DNA of 37,511 bases from Clostridia bacterium (GTDB taxonomy: Bacteria; Bacillota; Clostridia; Christensenellales; Aristaeellaceae), in NCBI GenBank assembly GCA_017473345.1, contig JAFULL010000066.1, positions 1-37,511 of the forward strand, given 5' to 3'. Under the pieces are notes generated by a model that saw nothing but the letters and a program-made list of their open reading frames with translations, was not told the DNA's origin and ran no database searches. The position numbers were made by a program, and so were the translations under genes. This document shows positions 30,912 to 37,511 of the stretch, one piece after another (the stretch's first letter is position 1; the number at the start of each line of letters is the position of its first letter).

Positions 30912-32072
30912 ATGAACAAGCGCCGTCTGGCCATCCTTGGTTCTACAGGAAGCATCGGCACGCAGGCCTGTCAGGTCGCGCAGCTGCACCAGGACCGTTT
31001 TGAAGTGGTCGCGCTCACGGCCTATGCCAGCCGCGACAAGCTGTTTGAGCAGGTGCGCACCTTCCGCCCGAAGCTGGCGGGTCTGGTGAAGCCCATCCCC
31101 ATGGACGAGATCCCTGAGGATCTGCACTTCTGCGAGTGGGTGTTCGGCCCCGAGGCGCTCACCCTTGCCGCGCAGTGCGACTGCGACGACGTGCTGGTGA
31201 GCGTTGTGGGCATGGTGGGCCTTTCGAGCGTGCTGACGGCGCTCAGGCACCACAAGCGCGTGCTGCTGGCCAACAAGGAGGCGCTGGTGGCGGGCGGCCA
31301 TCTGGTGATGGAGGCCGCTGCCCGCGAAGGCGAAAACTACCGGCTGCCGGTGGACAGCGAGCACAGCGCCATCTTCCAGTGCCTTGAGGGCGCGGCTGGC
31401 AACCCTGTCAGCCATATTGCGCTCACCTGCTCCGGCGGGCCCTTCCGCACCTGGGAAAAGGACGCCATCCGCGCCGCCACGCGCGCGCAGGCGCTCAAGC
31501 ACCCCAACTGGGTGATGGGCCAGAAGATCACCATCGACTCGGCGACGCTGTTCAACAAGGCGCTGGAGATGATCGAGGCGAAGTGGCTGTTTAACGTCGC
31601 GCCCGAGCAGATCGACGTGATCGTGCATCCGCAAAGCGTGATCCATTCCGGCGTGGAATTTGCCGACGGCGCGCTGATCGCCCAGCTGGGCACGCCCGAC
31701 ATGCGCCTGCCCATCCTCTACGCCATGACCTACCCCGAGCGCCTGCCCACCGGCGGCGAGCGGCTGGACCTGTTCAAACTGCAGGGGCTCACCTTCGAGC
31801 GCCCGGACGAGGAGCGCTTCCCCTCCATTCGCTTAAGCCGTGAGTGCATGCTTGCAGGCGGCGCGGCGGGCTGCGTGCTCAACGCCGCCAACGAGGTGGC
31901 CGTGGGCAAACTGTTACAATGCGGCGAACAGGAAATGATGAATGTGGGACGAATTTTTGACACTGTGGAGGAAACGCTGCAGCGCGTGGGCCATCTGAAG
32001 GCGGATACGCTGGAGGATGTGCTGGAAGCCGACCGCCGTGCGCGCGAGGTGGCCGCGTCCCTGCTGAACTGA
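30912..32072 (+). CDS. dxr: 1-deoxy-D-xylulose 5-phosphate reductoisomerase
   Basis: A 386-aa enzyme that makes 2-C-methyl-erythritol 4-phosphate in the MEP isoprenoid pathway and so supplies uppS. It has the NADPH-binding GSTGSIGTQA, LLANKEALVAGG, the metal-binding PVDSEHSAIFQCL and the MIEAKWLF segment. AAAAGGAG (30897-30904) is 7 bases before ATG 30912; the ATG at 30906 would be only 1 base away and is less likely. Confidence 0.95.
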   Translation: MNKRRLAILGSTGSIGTQACQVAQLHQDRFEVVALTAYASRDKLFEQVRTFRPKLAGLVKPIPMDEIPEDLHFCEWVFGPEALTLAAQCDCDDVLVSVVGMVGLSSVLTALRHHKRVLLANKEALVAGGHLVMEAAAREGENYRLPVDSEHSAIFQCLEGAAGNPVSHIALTCSGGPFRTWEKDAIRAATRAQALKHPNWVMGQKITIDSATLFNKALEMIEAKWLFNVAPEQIDVIVHPQSVIHSGVEFADGALIAQLGTPDMRLPILYAMTYPERLPTGGERLDLFKLQGLTFERPDEERFPSIRLSRECMLAGGAAGCVLNAANEVAVGKLLQCGEQEMMNVGRIFDTVEETLQRVGHLKADTLEDVLEADRRAREVAASLLN

Positions 32073-32094
32073 CGTCCTCCGGAAAGGAAAGGGT

Positions 32095-33159
32095 ATGACC
32101 ATTTTGTATGTACTGCTGGCGCTGGTGCTGCTGGGCGTGCTCATCACCGTGCATGAGTTCGGCCACTTTGCAGCCTCGCGCCTGTGCGGCATCCCGGTAA
32201 AGGAATTCTCCATCGGCTTTGGCCCCAAGCTTTTGCAGTGGAAGAGCAAAAAGCACGAAACCCTGTTTTCCCTCAGGCCCATCCCGCTGGGCGGCTTCTG
32301 CATGTTCTACGGCGATACCGATGACGACCCCGAGGGCAAAATGAAGGACGACCCGCGCAACTACAACAACGCGCCTGTGTGGAAGCGCATGATCTCGGTG
32401 TTCGCGGGCCCGGCCATGAACTTTGTGCTGGCGTTTGTGGTGGCGGTCGTCATGATGACCGCCTACGGCGTGACCATCGCCACGCCCTATGTGGCCAGCG
32501 TGGACGCGGGCAAGCCCGCCGCTGAAGCGGGCCTGCTGCCCGGCGACCAGTTTGTGAGCGTGCGCGGGCAGAACATGACCAACGCCGCCGTGCAGGACGT
32601 GAGCAATGCCATCGGCGATATCTCGCAGGGCGAGGCGGTCGACCTGACCGTGCTGCGCGACGGCGAGGAAATGAGCTTCACCATTCAGCCCCGGTATAAC
32701 GAGACCGAGGGCCGCTATATGATCGGCATCACCATTCAGCAGGGCTACGCCGACCTGCCCGGCGGCTTGGTGATCCCGGCTGCGTGGAACATCTGCAAAG
32801 AGGCGTCCACGGTGATCCTGAACTCCCTTGGCAAGCTCATCACCACCGGCGAAGGCCTTGACCAGACCGCCGGCCCCGTGGGCGTGGTGCAGATGGTGGC
32901 CGAGCAGACGCAGCAGGGCGGGCTGGAAATTTACCTGTACCTGACGGTGATCATCTCCATCAATCTGGGATTGATGAACCTGCTGCCCATCCCGGGCCTG
33001 GACGGCAGCCGCCTCATCTTCATGCTGGTGGAGGCCGTGCGCAGAAAGCCTGTCGATCAGAAGATCGAAGCCATCATTCACCTGTGCGGCTACGCGCTTT
33101 TGTTCGGTTTGATGATTTATTTTACCTTTAAGGACGTTTTGCGCATTTTTCAGGGTTGA
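32095..33159 (+). CDS. rseP: Site-2 intramembrane zinc protease (RseP/RasP, M50)
   Basis: A 354-aa membrane protease with the zinc motif HEFGH (His20-His24) in the first membrane segment. A PDZ-like domain lies in the middle, and NLLPIPGLDGSRL supplies the third zinc ligand (LDG motif). RasP/RseP cleaves anti-sigma factors and signal-peptide remnants inside the membrane. AAGGAAAGGG precedes ATG 32095. Its stop codon lies inside the -35 box of the metK promoter. Confidence 0.93.
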   Translation: MTILYVLLALVLLGVLITVHEFGHFAASRLCGIPVKEFSIGFGPKLLQWKSKKHETLFSLRPIPLGGFCMFYGDTDDDPEGKMKDDPRNYNNAPVWKRMISVFAGPAMNFVLAFVVAVVMMTAYGVTIATPYVASVDAGKPAAEAGLLPGDQFVSVRGQNMTNAAVQDVSNAIGDISQGEAVDLTVLRDGEEMSFTIQPRYNETEGRYMIGITIQQGYADLPGGLVIPAAWNICKEASTVILNSLGKLITTGEGLDQTAGPVGVVQMVAEQTQQGGLEIYLYLTVIISINLGLMNLLPIPGLDGSRLIFMLVEAVRRKPVDQKIEAIIHLCGYALLFGLMIYFTFKDVLRIFQG

Positions 33160-33184
33160 CAAGTGATCTGCAAATCGCTATAAT
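33156..33184 (+). promoter_or_regulatory. Consensus promoter of the SAM riboswitch-metK unit
   Basis: TTGACA (33156-33161), exactly 17 bases, TATAAT (33179-33184): a full consensus match. The -35 contains the rseP stop codon. Confidence 0.92.
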
Positions 33185-33203
33185 ACCCACCGTCAACTGA
33201 ATA

Positions 33204-33348
33204 CCTTATAAAGAGTGGTTGAGGGACGGGCCCTGTGAAACCCGCCAACCGGCAGCAATGCATGGTGGCAAATCCCGCAGCGTGCATACGCTGGCAGATA
33301 AGGATGAAATAGACTTTGAGCCTGCATGCGCGCAGGCTCAAATTTTTT
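33204..33348 (+). promoter_or_regulatory. SAM-I (S-box) riboswitch with terminator
   Basis: Helix P1 is CCTTAT (33204-33209) with ATAAGG (33298-33303). The conserved core follows: AAGAGTGGTTGAGGGA, GGGCCCTGTGAAACCCG, CCAACCGGCA, then the GGTGGCAAATCCCGCAG segment. The expression platform is the hairpin at 33315-33342 followed by six Ts. High SAM should end transcription before metK. Confidence 0.95.
33315..33348 (+). terminator. Riboswitch terminator upstream of metK
   Basis: TTTGAGCCTGC (33315-33325) and GCAGGCTCAAA (33332-33342) form a perfect 11-bp stem, followed by T6. Confidence 0.93.
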
Positions 33349-33381
33349 ACCCCTTTGGACCCAAAAGAAAGGAAAATCATC

Positions 33382-34560
33382 ATGCGCACCGTTTTCACCA
33401 GCGAATCCGTTACCGAAGGACATCCTGATAAAGTCTGCGACCAGATCTCCGACGCCGTGCTCGACGCCATCCTTGCGCAGGACCCCATGGCCCGCGTGGC
33501 CTGCGAAACCTGCGCCACCACCGGCCTTGTGCAGGTGATGGGCGAGATCACCACCACCGCCTATGTGCCCATCGACGAGATCGCCCGCAAGGTCGTGTGC
33601 GAGATCGGCTATGACAAGGGCGAAATGTGCTTCGACGGCAACTCCTGCGCGGTGCTGACCGCTGTGCATGCCCAGAGCCCCGATATCGCCATGGGCGTGA
33701 ACAACGCGCTGGAAACCCGCGACGGCGAGACCACCTCCACCGGCGCCGGCGACCAGGGCATGATGTTTGGCTTTGCCTGCGACGAGACCGAGGAGCTGAT
33801 GCCCCTGCCCATTTCTCTGGCCCACAAGCTGTGCAAGCGCCTCAGCGATGTGCGCCGCGATGGCACCCTCAGCTGGCTGCGCCCCGACGGCAAGAGCCAG
33901 GTGACTGTGGTGTATGAAGACGGAAAGCCTGTCGCTGTGGACACGGTGGTCATCTCCACCCAGCACGACGAGAGCGTGACCCACGCCCAGATCAGCGAGG
34001 CAGTGCTGAGCGAAGTCATCCGCAAGGTGATCCCCGACAGCCTGTGGACCGACGAAACCAAGGTGTACATCAACCCCACCGGCCGTTTTGTGCTGGGCGG
34101 CCCTGCCGGTGACACGGGCCTGACCGGCCGCAAGATCATCGTGGACACCTACGGCGGCTACGGCCGTCACGGCGGCGGCGCCTTCAGCGGCAAGGATCCC
34201 TCCAAGGTGGACCGTTCCGCCTGCTACGCTGCCCGCTATGTGGCCAAAAACCTGGTGGCCTCCGGCCTGTGCAGCCGCTGTGAAGTGGCGCTGGCCTATG
34301 CCATCGGCGTGGCCCAGCCCGTGAGCGTACAGGTAAACACCTTCGGCACCGGCAAGCTGGCTGACGACGTGCTCAGCGCCGAGGTCATGGCCCGCTTTGA
34401 CCTGAGCCCCGACGGCATCATCCGCGCCCTCGACCTGCGCCGTCCCATCTATCGCCAGACCGCTGCCTATGGTCACTTCGGCCGCACCGACGTCGACCTG
34501 CCCTGGGAGCGCACCGACCGTGCCGAGGAACTGAAGCTCATCGTCGAAAAAGCTCGCTAA
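33382..34560 (+). CDS. metK: S-adenosylmethionine synthetase
   Basis: A 392-aa cytoplasmic enzyme that makes SAM from methionine and ATP. Signatures are [32 protein letters not shown] and the C-terminal [19 protein letters not shown]. It is fed back on by the SAM-I riboswitch upstream. AAAGGAAA precedes ATG 33382. The stop codon lies inside the first hairpin of repeat copy B, so the element has inserted exactly at the gene end or shares it. Confidence 0.97.
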   Translation: MRTVFTSESVTEGHPDKVCDQISDAVLDAILAQDPMARVACETCATTGLVQVMGEITTTAYVPIDEIARKVVCEIGYDKGEMCFDGNSCAVLTAVHAQSPDIAMGVNNALETRDGETTSTGAGDQGMMFGFACDETEELMPLPISLAHKLCKRLSDVRRDGTLSWLRPDGKSQVTVVYEDGKPVAVDTVVISTQHDESVTHAQISEAVLSEVIRKVIPDSLWTDETKVYINPTGRFVLGGPAGDTGLTGRKIIVDTYGGYGRHGGGAFSGKDPSKVDRSACYAARYVAKNLVASGLCSRCEVALAYAIGVAQPVSVQVNTFGTGKLADDVLSAEVMARFDLSPDGIIRALDLRRPIYRQTAAYGHFGRTDVDLPWERTDRAEELKLIVEKAR

Positions 34561-34715
34561 AGCGATCTTTTCCGACGAAACAGGTTTCTCCTGCACCTGC
34601 GGTGCGGCCGGAGAAACCTGCAAGGAAGCCTTGCACAGCAAGGCTTCCGAAACTGACGCGCATGTCGTCAGTTTCGGAATAAAAGTCAGAGGGCTGCGGC
34701 CCTCCGACACCTCCC
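34542..34715 (+). repeat. Hairpin-module repeat, copy B
   Basis: Modules in order: an imperfect CGTCGAAAAAGCTCGCT inverted repeat (34542-34577), CAGGTTTCTCC/GGAGAAACCTG (34581-34620) enclosing GCACC/GGTGC, GGAAGCCTTGC/GCAAGGCTTCC (34624-34648), TCCGAAACTGACG/CGTCAGTTTCGGA (34646-34678), and GAGGGC/GCCCTC ending in ACACCTCCCA. The same series returns inverted at 37384-37511. Confidence 0.85.
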
Positions 34716-34734
34716 ATGGATTGGAAACAAACGG

Positions 34735-34762
34735 AAGAGCGCATGAAAATGCGCTCTTTTTT
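34735..34762 (+). terminator. Terminator after metK and repeat copy B
   Basis: AAGAGCGCAT (34735-34744), a GAAA loop, ATGCGCTCTT (34749-34758), then TTTT. Confidence 0.88.
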
Positions 34763-34848
34763 CTGCCGGAATAAACCAGAATGCCCCTACTGTACGAAAC
34801 CGTCAAAATGGTGTACAATAGAGTGGCATATGGCTTTGACGGAGGGAA

Positions 34849-36342
34849 GTGACGCGCGTGAGGTTCAGGCGGTGGGCTGTGGTGCTGTTTGTGCTGCTGC
34901 TTTGGCCGCTGTGCGCCGTCGCGCAGGACACGGGCACCAGCCGGGCGCTGCTCATCGGCGTGGATGAATTTGTGTCGCGCCCCAGCGCCTATCCCAGCTC
35001 CGCCAACAATGTGCAGGCCATGCAGCAGCTGTTTGCAGGCGCAGGCCTTGTACAGGAAAACATCCTGTCGCCGCAGGTGACTACGGCAAAGGCGCTGGAA
35101 AACGCCATCGCATCCGCTTTTGAAGATGCGCAGGACGGCGACGTCAGCTACCTGTACATCTCCACCCACGGCGTATATCAGCCCGAAAGCGGCCAGCCGC
35201 CGGTGCTGCTCTTAAGCGACGGCGTCATCGAGGACGGCGTGACCCCCGCCCAGCTGGAAGCGGCGTTTGACGGCGTGAAGGGCCACAAGGTGCTGATTTT
35301 GGATGCGTGCAATTCCGGCGCGTTCATCGGCAAGGGCATGGCGCAGTTCGTGCAGGAAGTCCATTTTCTGGGCGACGATTTCAAGGTGCTCACTTCCTCC
35401 GGCGCGCTGGAGGAAAGCTGGTACTGGAGCGCCGGGCAGGACATGGCTGGGCAGGGCGCGTTTTACTTCACGCAGGCGCTGTGCGAGGGCTTGAGCGCCC
35501 GCAGCGGCTATCCGGCGGACCGCAACAGCGACGGCGCGGTCACCATGGACGAGCTGTACGATTACCTGCTTTTGAGCCATGCGGCATCCACCCCTCAGGT
35601 GTATCCGCAAAACGACGATTTTGTGTTTTTCCGTTACGATCCCGATGCGCCGCTGGCTTCTGCTGAGCGCTCGCCGGTGATGGACGTCACCTTTTCAGGC
35701 ACCACGCTTGGCCGCGACAGCCGTCAAATCGCCATCGAGTTTATCGCCACGCGGCCCGTGCGCGTCGCCTATCAGATCGTGTATCAGCGCGACGGCAAGT
35801 GGCAGTTTGACACGGCGCAGCTCATTTACGATCAGGCCGAGCGCTTCACCGCATTCGGCGATCAGCCGGGCGCGATCTCGGCGGGCCGCAAGCTGCGCAC
35901 CGTCAATTTAAGCCGCATCGACGCCGACAGCCACGGCTATGTGCTGGTGCAGCTGGTCAGCATTGACGAAGGCAGGCTCACCGTGCACGCGGGACGTGTC
36001 ATCTGCGTGCCGCCGGGTGACGGCGAAATGCAGCTCACGGCATCTGTCGATACCGTACTGGACATGTCCAGCGGCCGTGAACTGAGCATTTTCATCGGTC
36101 ACGACTATCCCTGCACGCTCAGCGTAGCCATTGTGGACGAAAATGAAAAGGTCGTGCACCGCATCTGCCACAGGCAGAGCACCCGTCCTATGCAGATCAC
36201 CCCGGCAGGCAGCGTGTTTTACTGGGACGGCACCCTCAAGGACGGCTCCAAAGCGCCCGCAGGCGACTACCGCGTGCGCGCGCAGGCCCATATGAACGAT
36301 ACGGCGGTCACTGTGCTTTCATCCGCCTTTACCATTCAATAG
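34849..36342 (+). CDS. Secreted caspase-family (C14) peptidase-like protein
   Basis: A 497-aa protein with a Sec signal peptide (hydrophobic core to about residue 25, probable cut after AVA). The caspase-like domain covers about residues 30-265. The His-Cys pair is present as STHGVY (His107) and LDACNSGAF (Cys154), and the beginning ALLIGVDEF is typical. The C-terminal region is beta-rich and ends with a FlgD-like Ig segment (VFYWDGTLKDGSKAPAGDYRV). Target and trigger are unknown. GGAGG (34841-34845) is 3 bases from GTG 34849 and 12 from GTG 34858, so the start could be three codons later. TACAAT at 34814-34819 may be the -10 box. It is followed directly by a GtrB-like gene. Confidence 0.82.
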   Translation: MTRVRFRRWAVVLFVLLLWPLCAVAQDTGTSRALLIGVDEFVSRPSAYPSSANNVQAMQQLFAGAGLVQENILSPQVTTAKALENAIASAFEDAQDGDVSYLYISTHGVYQPESGQPPVLLLSDGVIEDGVTPAQLEAAFDGVKGHKVLILDACNSGAFIGKGMAQFVQEVHFLGDDFKVLTSSGALEESWYWSAGQDMAGQGAFYFTQALCEGLSARSGYPADRNSDGAVTMDELYDYLLLSHAASTPQVYPQNDDFVFFRYDPDAPLASAERSPVMDVTFSGTTLGRDSRQIAIEFIATRPVRVAYQIVYQRDGKWQFDTAQLIYDQAERFTAFGDQPGAISAGRKLRTVNLSRIDADSHGYVLVQLVSIDEGRLTVHAGRVICVPPGDGEMQLTASVDTVLDMSSGRELSIFIGHDYPCTLSVAIVDENEKVVHRICHRQSTRPMQITPAGSVFYWDGTLKDGSKAPAGDYRVRAQAHMNDTAVTVLSSAFTIQ

Positions 36343-36355
36343 GAGGTTTTTTCAC

Positions 36356-37333
36356 ATGGCAAGCAAGCTGATGGTGGTCATCCCCTGCTATAACGAGGAG
36401 GAAGTACTGCCCGAAACTTCGAAGCGTCTGGTCAAAAAAATGGCCGATCTGGAAAAGAAGGGTCTCATCACCCCCGACAGCCGTGTGCTGCTCGTCAACG
36501 ACGGCAGTCGCGACCGCACGTGGGAAATGATCTGCGAACTGCACAAGGAAAACCCGCTGTTTGAAGGCGTGAAGCTCAGCCGCAACCGCGGCCATCAGAA
36601 TGCGCTGCTGGCTGGCCTGATGACCGCCAAAGGCCGCTGCGACGTGAGCATTTCCATGGACGCCGACCTGCAGGACGACATGGATGCGATGGACCGTTTC
36701 CTGGAAAAGTACGAGGAGGGCTGCGACATCGTATACGGCGTGCGCAACAAGCGCGACACCGACACCTTCTTCAAGCGCGAAACGGCGCTGATGTTCTACC
36801 GCCTCATGAAGGCGCTGGGCGTGGACATCACCTTCAACCACGCCGACTACCGTTTGATGAGCAACCGCGCGCTGGAGGCGCTGAGCCAGATTGAAGAGGT
36901 CAACCTGTTCCTGCGCGGCCTTGCGCCGCTGGTGGGCTTCCAGAGCGATGTGGTGTATTACGACCGCTCCGAGCGCTTTGCGGGCGAAAGCAAGTATCCC
37001 TTTAAAAAGATGCTGGCCTTCGCCATCGACGGCATCACCAGCTTCTCCGTAAAGCCCCTGCGCCTCATCACCACGGTGGGCCTGGTGATCTTTGTGGTGT
37101 CGCTGTTGATGCTTTTGTATGCTCTCATCAGCTGGATTACCGGCAACGCCGTGCTTGGCTGGACCAGCACGCTGGCCTCCATCTGGATGATCGGCGGCAT
37201 TCAGCTGCTGTGCATGGGCGTCATCGGCGAGTACATCGGCAAGATCTACAATGAAACCAAGCGTCGTCCGCGCTTTATCATTGAACGCTATCTCAACGAC
37301 CGCGGCGACGACCCGGTGGTGGACAAGCGATAA
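36356..37333 (+). CDS. GT2 glycosyltransferase, GtrB/polyprenyl-phosphate type
   Basis: A 325-aa glycosyltransferase of family 2. The N-terminal GT-A domain has VVIPCYNEEEVLPE, VNDGSRDRT, the SRNRGHQNAL segment and the metal-binding MDADLQDD. Two C-terminal membrane segments (about 235-300) are followed by a cytoplasmic tail with GEYIGKIYNETKRRP, as in bactoprenol glucosyltransferases such as GtrB and YkcC. It probably loads a sugar onto undecaprenyl phosphate, which links it to uppS and to the GtrA protein at 5207. AGGAGG (36341-36346) overlaps the caspase stop and lies 9 bases before ATG 36356. Confidence 0.92.
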   Translation: MASKLMVVIPCYNEEEVLPETSKRLVKKMADLEKKGLITPDSRVLLVNDGSRDRTWEMICELHKENPLFEGVKLSRNRGHQNALLAGLMTAKGRCDVSISMDADLQDDMDAMDRFLEKYEEGCDIVYGVRNKRDTDTFFKRETALMFYRLMKALGVDITFNHADYRLMSNRALEALSQIEEVNLFLRGLAPLVGFQSDVVYYDRSERFAGESKYPFKKMLAFAIDGITSFSVKPLRLITTVGLVIFVVSLLMLLYALISWITGNAVLGWTSTLASIWMIGGIQLLCMGVIGEYIGKIYNETKRRPRFIIERYLNDRGDDPVVDKR

Positions 37334-37338
37334 ACGAA

Positions 37339-37363
37339 AAAGGAACGCGAAAGCGTTCCTTTT
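37339..37363 (+). terminator. Terminator after the GT2 gene
   Basis: AAAGGAACGC (37339-37348), a GAAA loop, GCGTTCCTTT (37353-37362). The T-run is short. Confidence 0.75.
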
Positions 37364-37383
37364 AGACTGCCGATAAACCCATT

Positions 37384-37511
37384 GGGAGGTGTCGGAGGGC
37401 CGCAGCCCTCTGACTGTCAATCCGACCTCAGCGACATGTGCGGTGAGGTCGGAAGCCTTGCGCAGCAAGGTTTCCTTGCAGGTTTTCACGGCCGCACCGA
37501 AGGTGCAGTGA
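37384..37511 (-). repeat. Hairpin-module repeat, copy C (inverted, cut by the window end)
   Basis: Read on the minus strand it repeats copy B: the TGCACC/GGTGC module, an AACCTGCAAGGAA segment, an AAGG/CCTT hairpin, a TCCGACCTCA/TGAGGTCGGA hairpin and the final GAGGGC hairpin ending in GACACCTCCCA. No gene is seen in 37334-37511. Confidence 0.83.

Noticed and set aside
33193..35169. A 658-codon minus-strand frame opposite metK and the riboswitch
   Set aside because: It is antisense to an unmistakable MetK and SAM-I aptamer; the composition is Gly/Ala/His-rich shadow.

Overview
The window reads as chromosomal DNA of a GC-rich, spore-forming Clostridia-type Firmicute, possibly a gut lineage. 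The evidence is the gene content: a YlbJ-type sporulation membrane protein, CwlD amidase, a SigH-like sigma factor in the order mrnC-thyX-rlmB-yacP-sigH, a spore-photoproduct-lyase-like radical SAM protein, a SAM-I riboswitch on metK and a T-box leader. AGGAGG-type ribosome binding sites and housekeeping promoters close to TTGACA-N17-TATAAT fit the same group. I cannot name a genus. No tRNA, rRNA, CRISPR array or transposase was seen.

Layout. 1-9214: the end of argG, a GH31 alpha-glycosidase (+), a long PRPP synthetase (-), ylbJ (+), and a leftward four-gene cluster of an M20-like protein that lacks catalytic residues, a large membrane protein, a 70-aa protein and GtrA. 9215-9798: a non-coding region packed with DnaA-box-like sequences, a candidate replication origin or DnaA-binding locus. 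Genes just left of it run leftward, and the next ten genes to its right run rightward. 9799-14253: cwlD, mrnC, thyX, rlmB, yacP, sigH. 14341-18760: an FHA protein, a SEDS polymerase, a class B PBP and a YqeK-like HD hydrolase, which form a cell-wall elongation or division cluster. 18787-23808: a leftward operon of an MFS transporter fused to a GH2 glycosidase, followed by two tandem secreted M28 peptidases. 23926-27083: a tryptophan-type T-box leader driving an ABC importer of the TrpXYZ kind. 27269-28138: the radical SAM protein. 28234-33159: frr, a small protein, uppS, cdsA, dxr and rseP. 33156-34560: a consensus promoter, a SAM-I riboswitch and metK. 34849-37333: a secreted caspase-family protein followed by a GtrB-like glycosyltransferase.

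How the genes connect. Much of the window serves envelope growth: undecaprenyl phosphate synthesis (uppS), phospholipid synthesis (cdsA), isoprenoid precursors (dxr), SEDS/PBP polymerisation, amidase, and polyprenyl-linked sugar transfer (GtrB-like, GtrA and the large membrane protein). Two loci are under RNA control: tryptophan uptake by a T-box and methionine/SAM synthesis by SAM-I.

Most notable observations: the DnaA-box cluster, which lies away from any dnaA gene in view; the one-piece transporter-glycosidase fusion; a family of intergenic hairpin modules whose stems change in a paired way between copies, two of them inverted around the caspase/glycosyltransferase pair; and disordered or acidic N-terminal extensions on RlmB and SigH.
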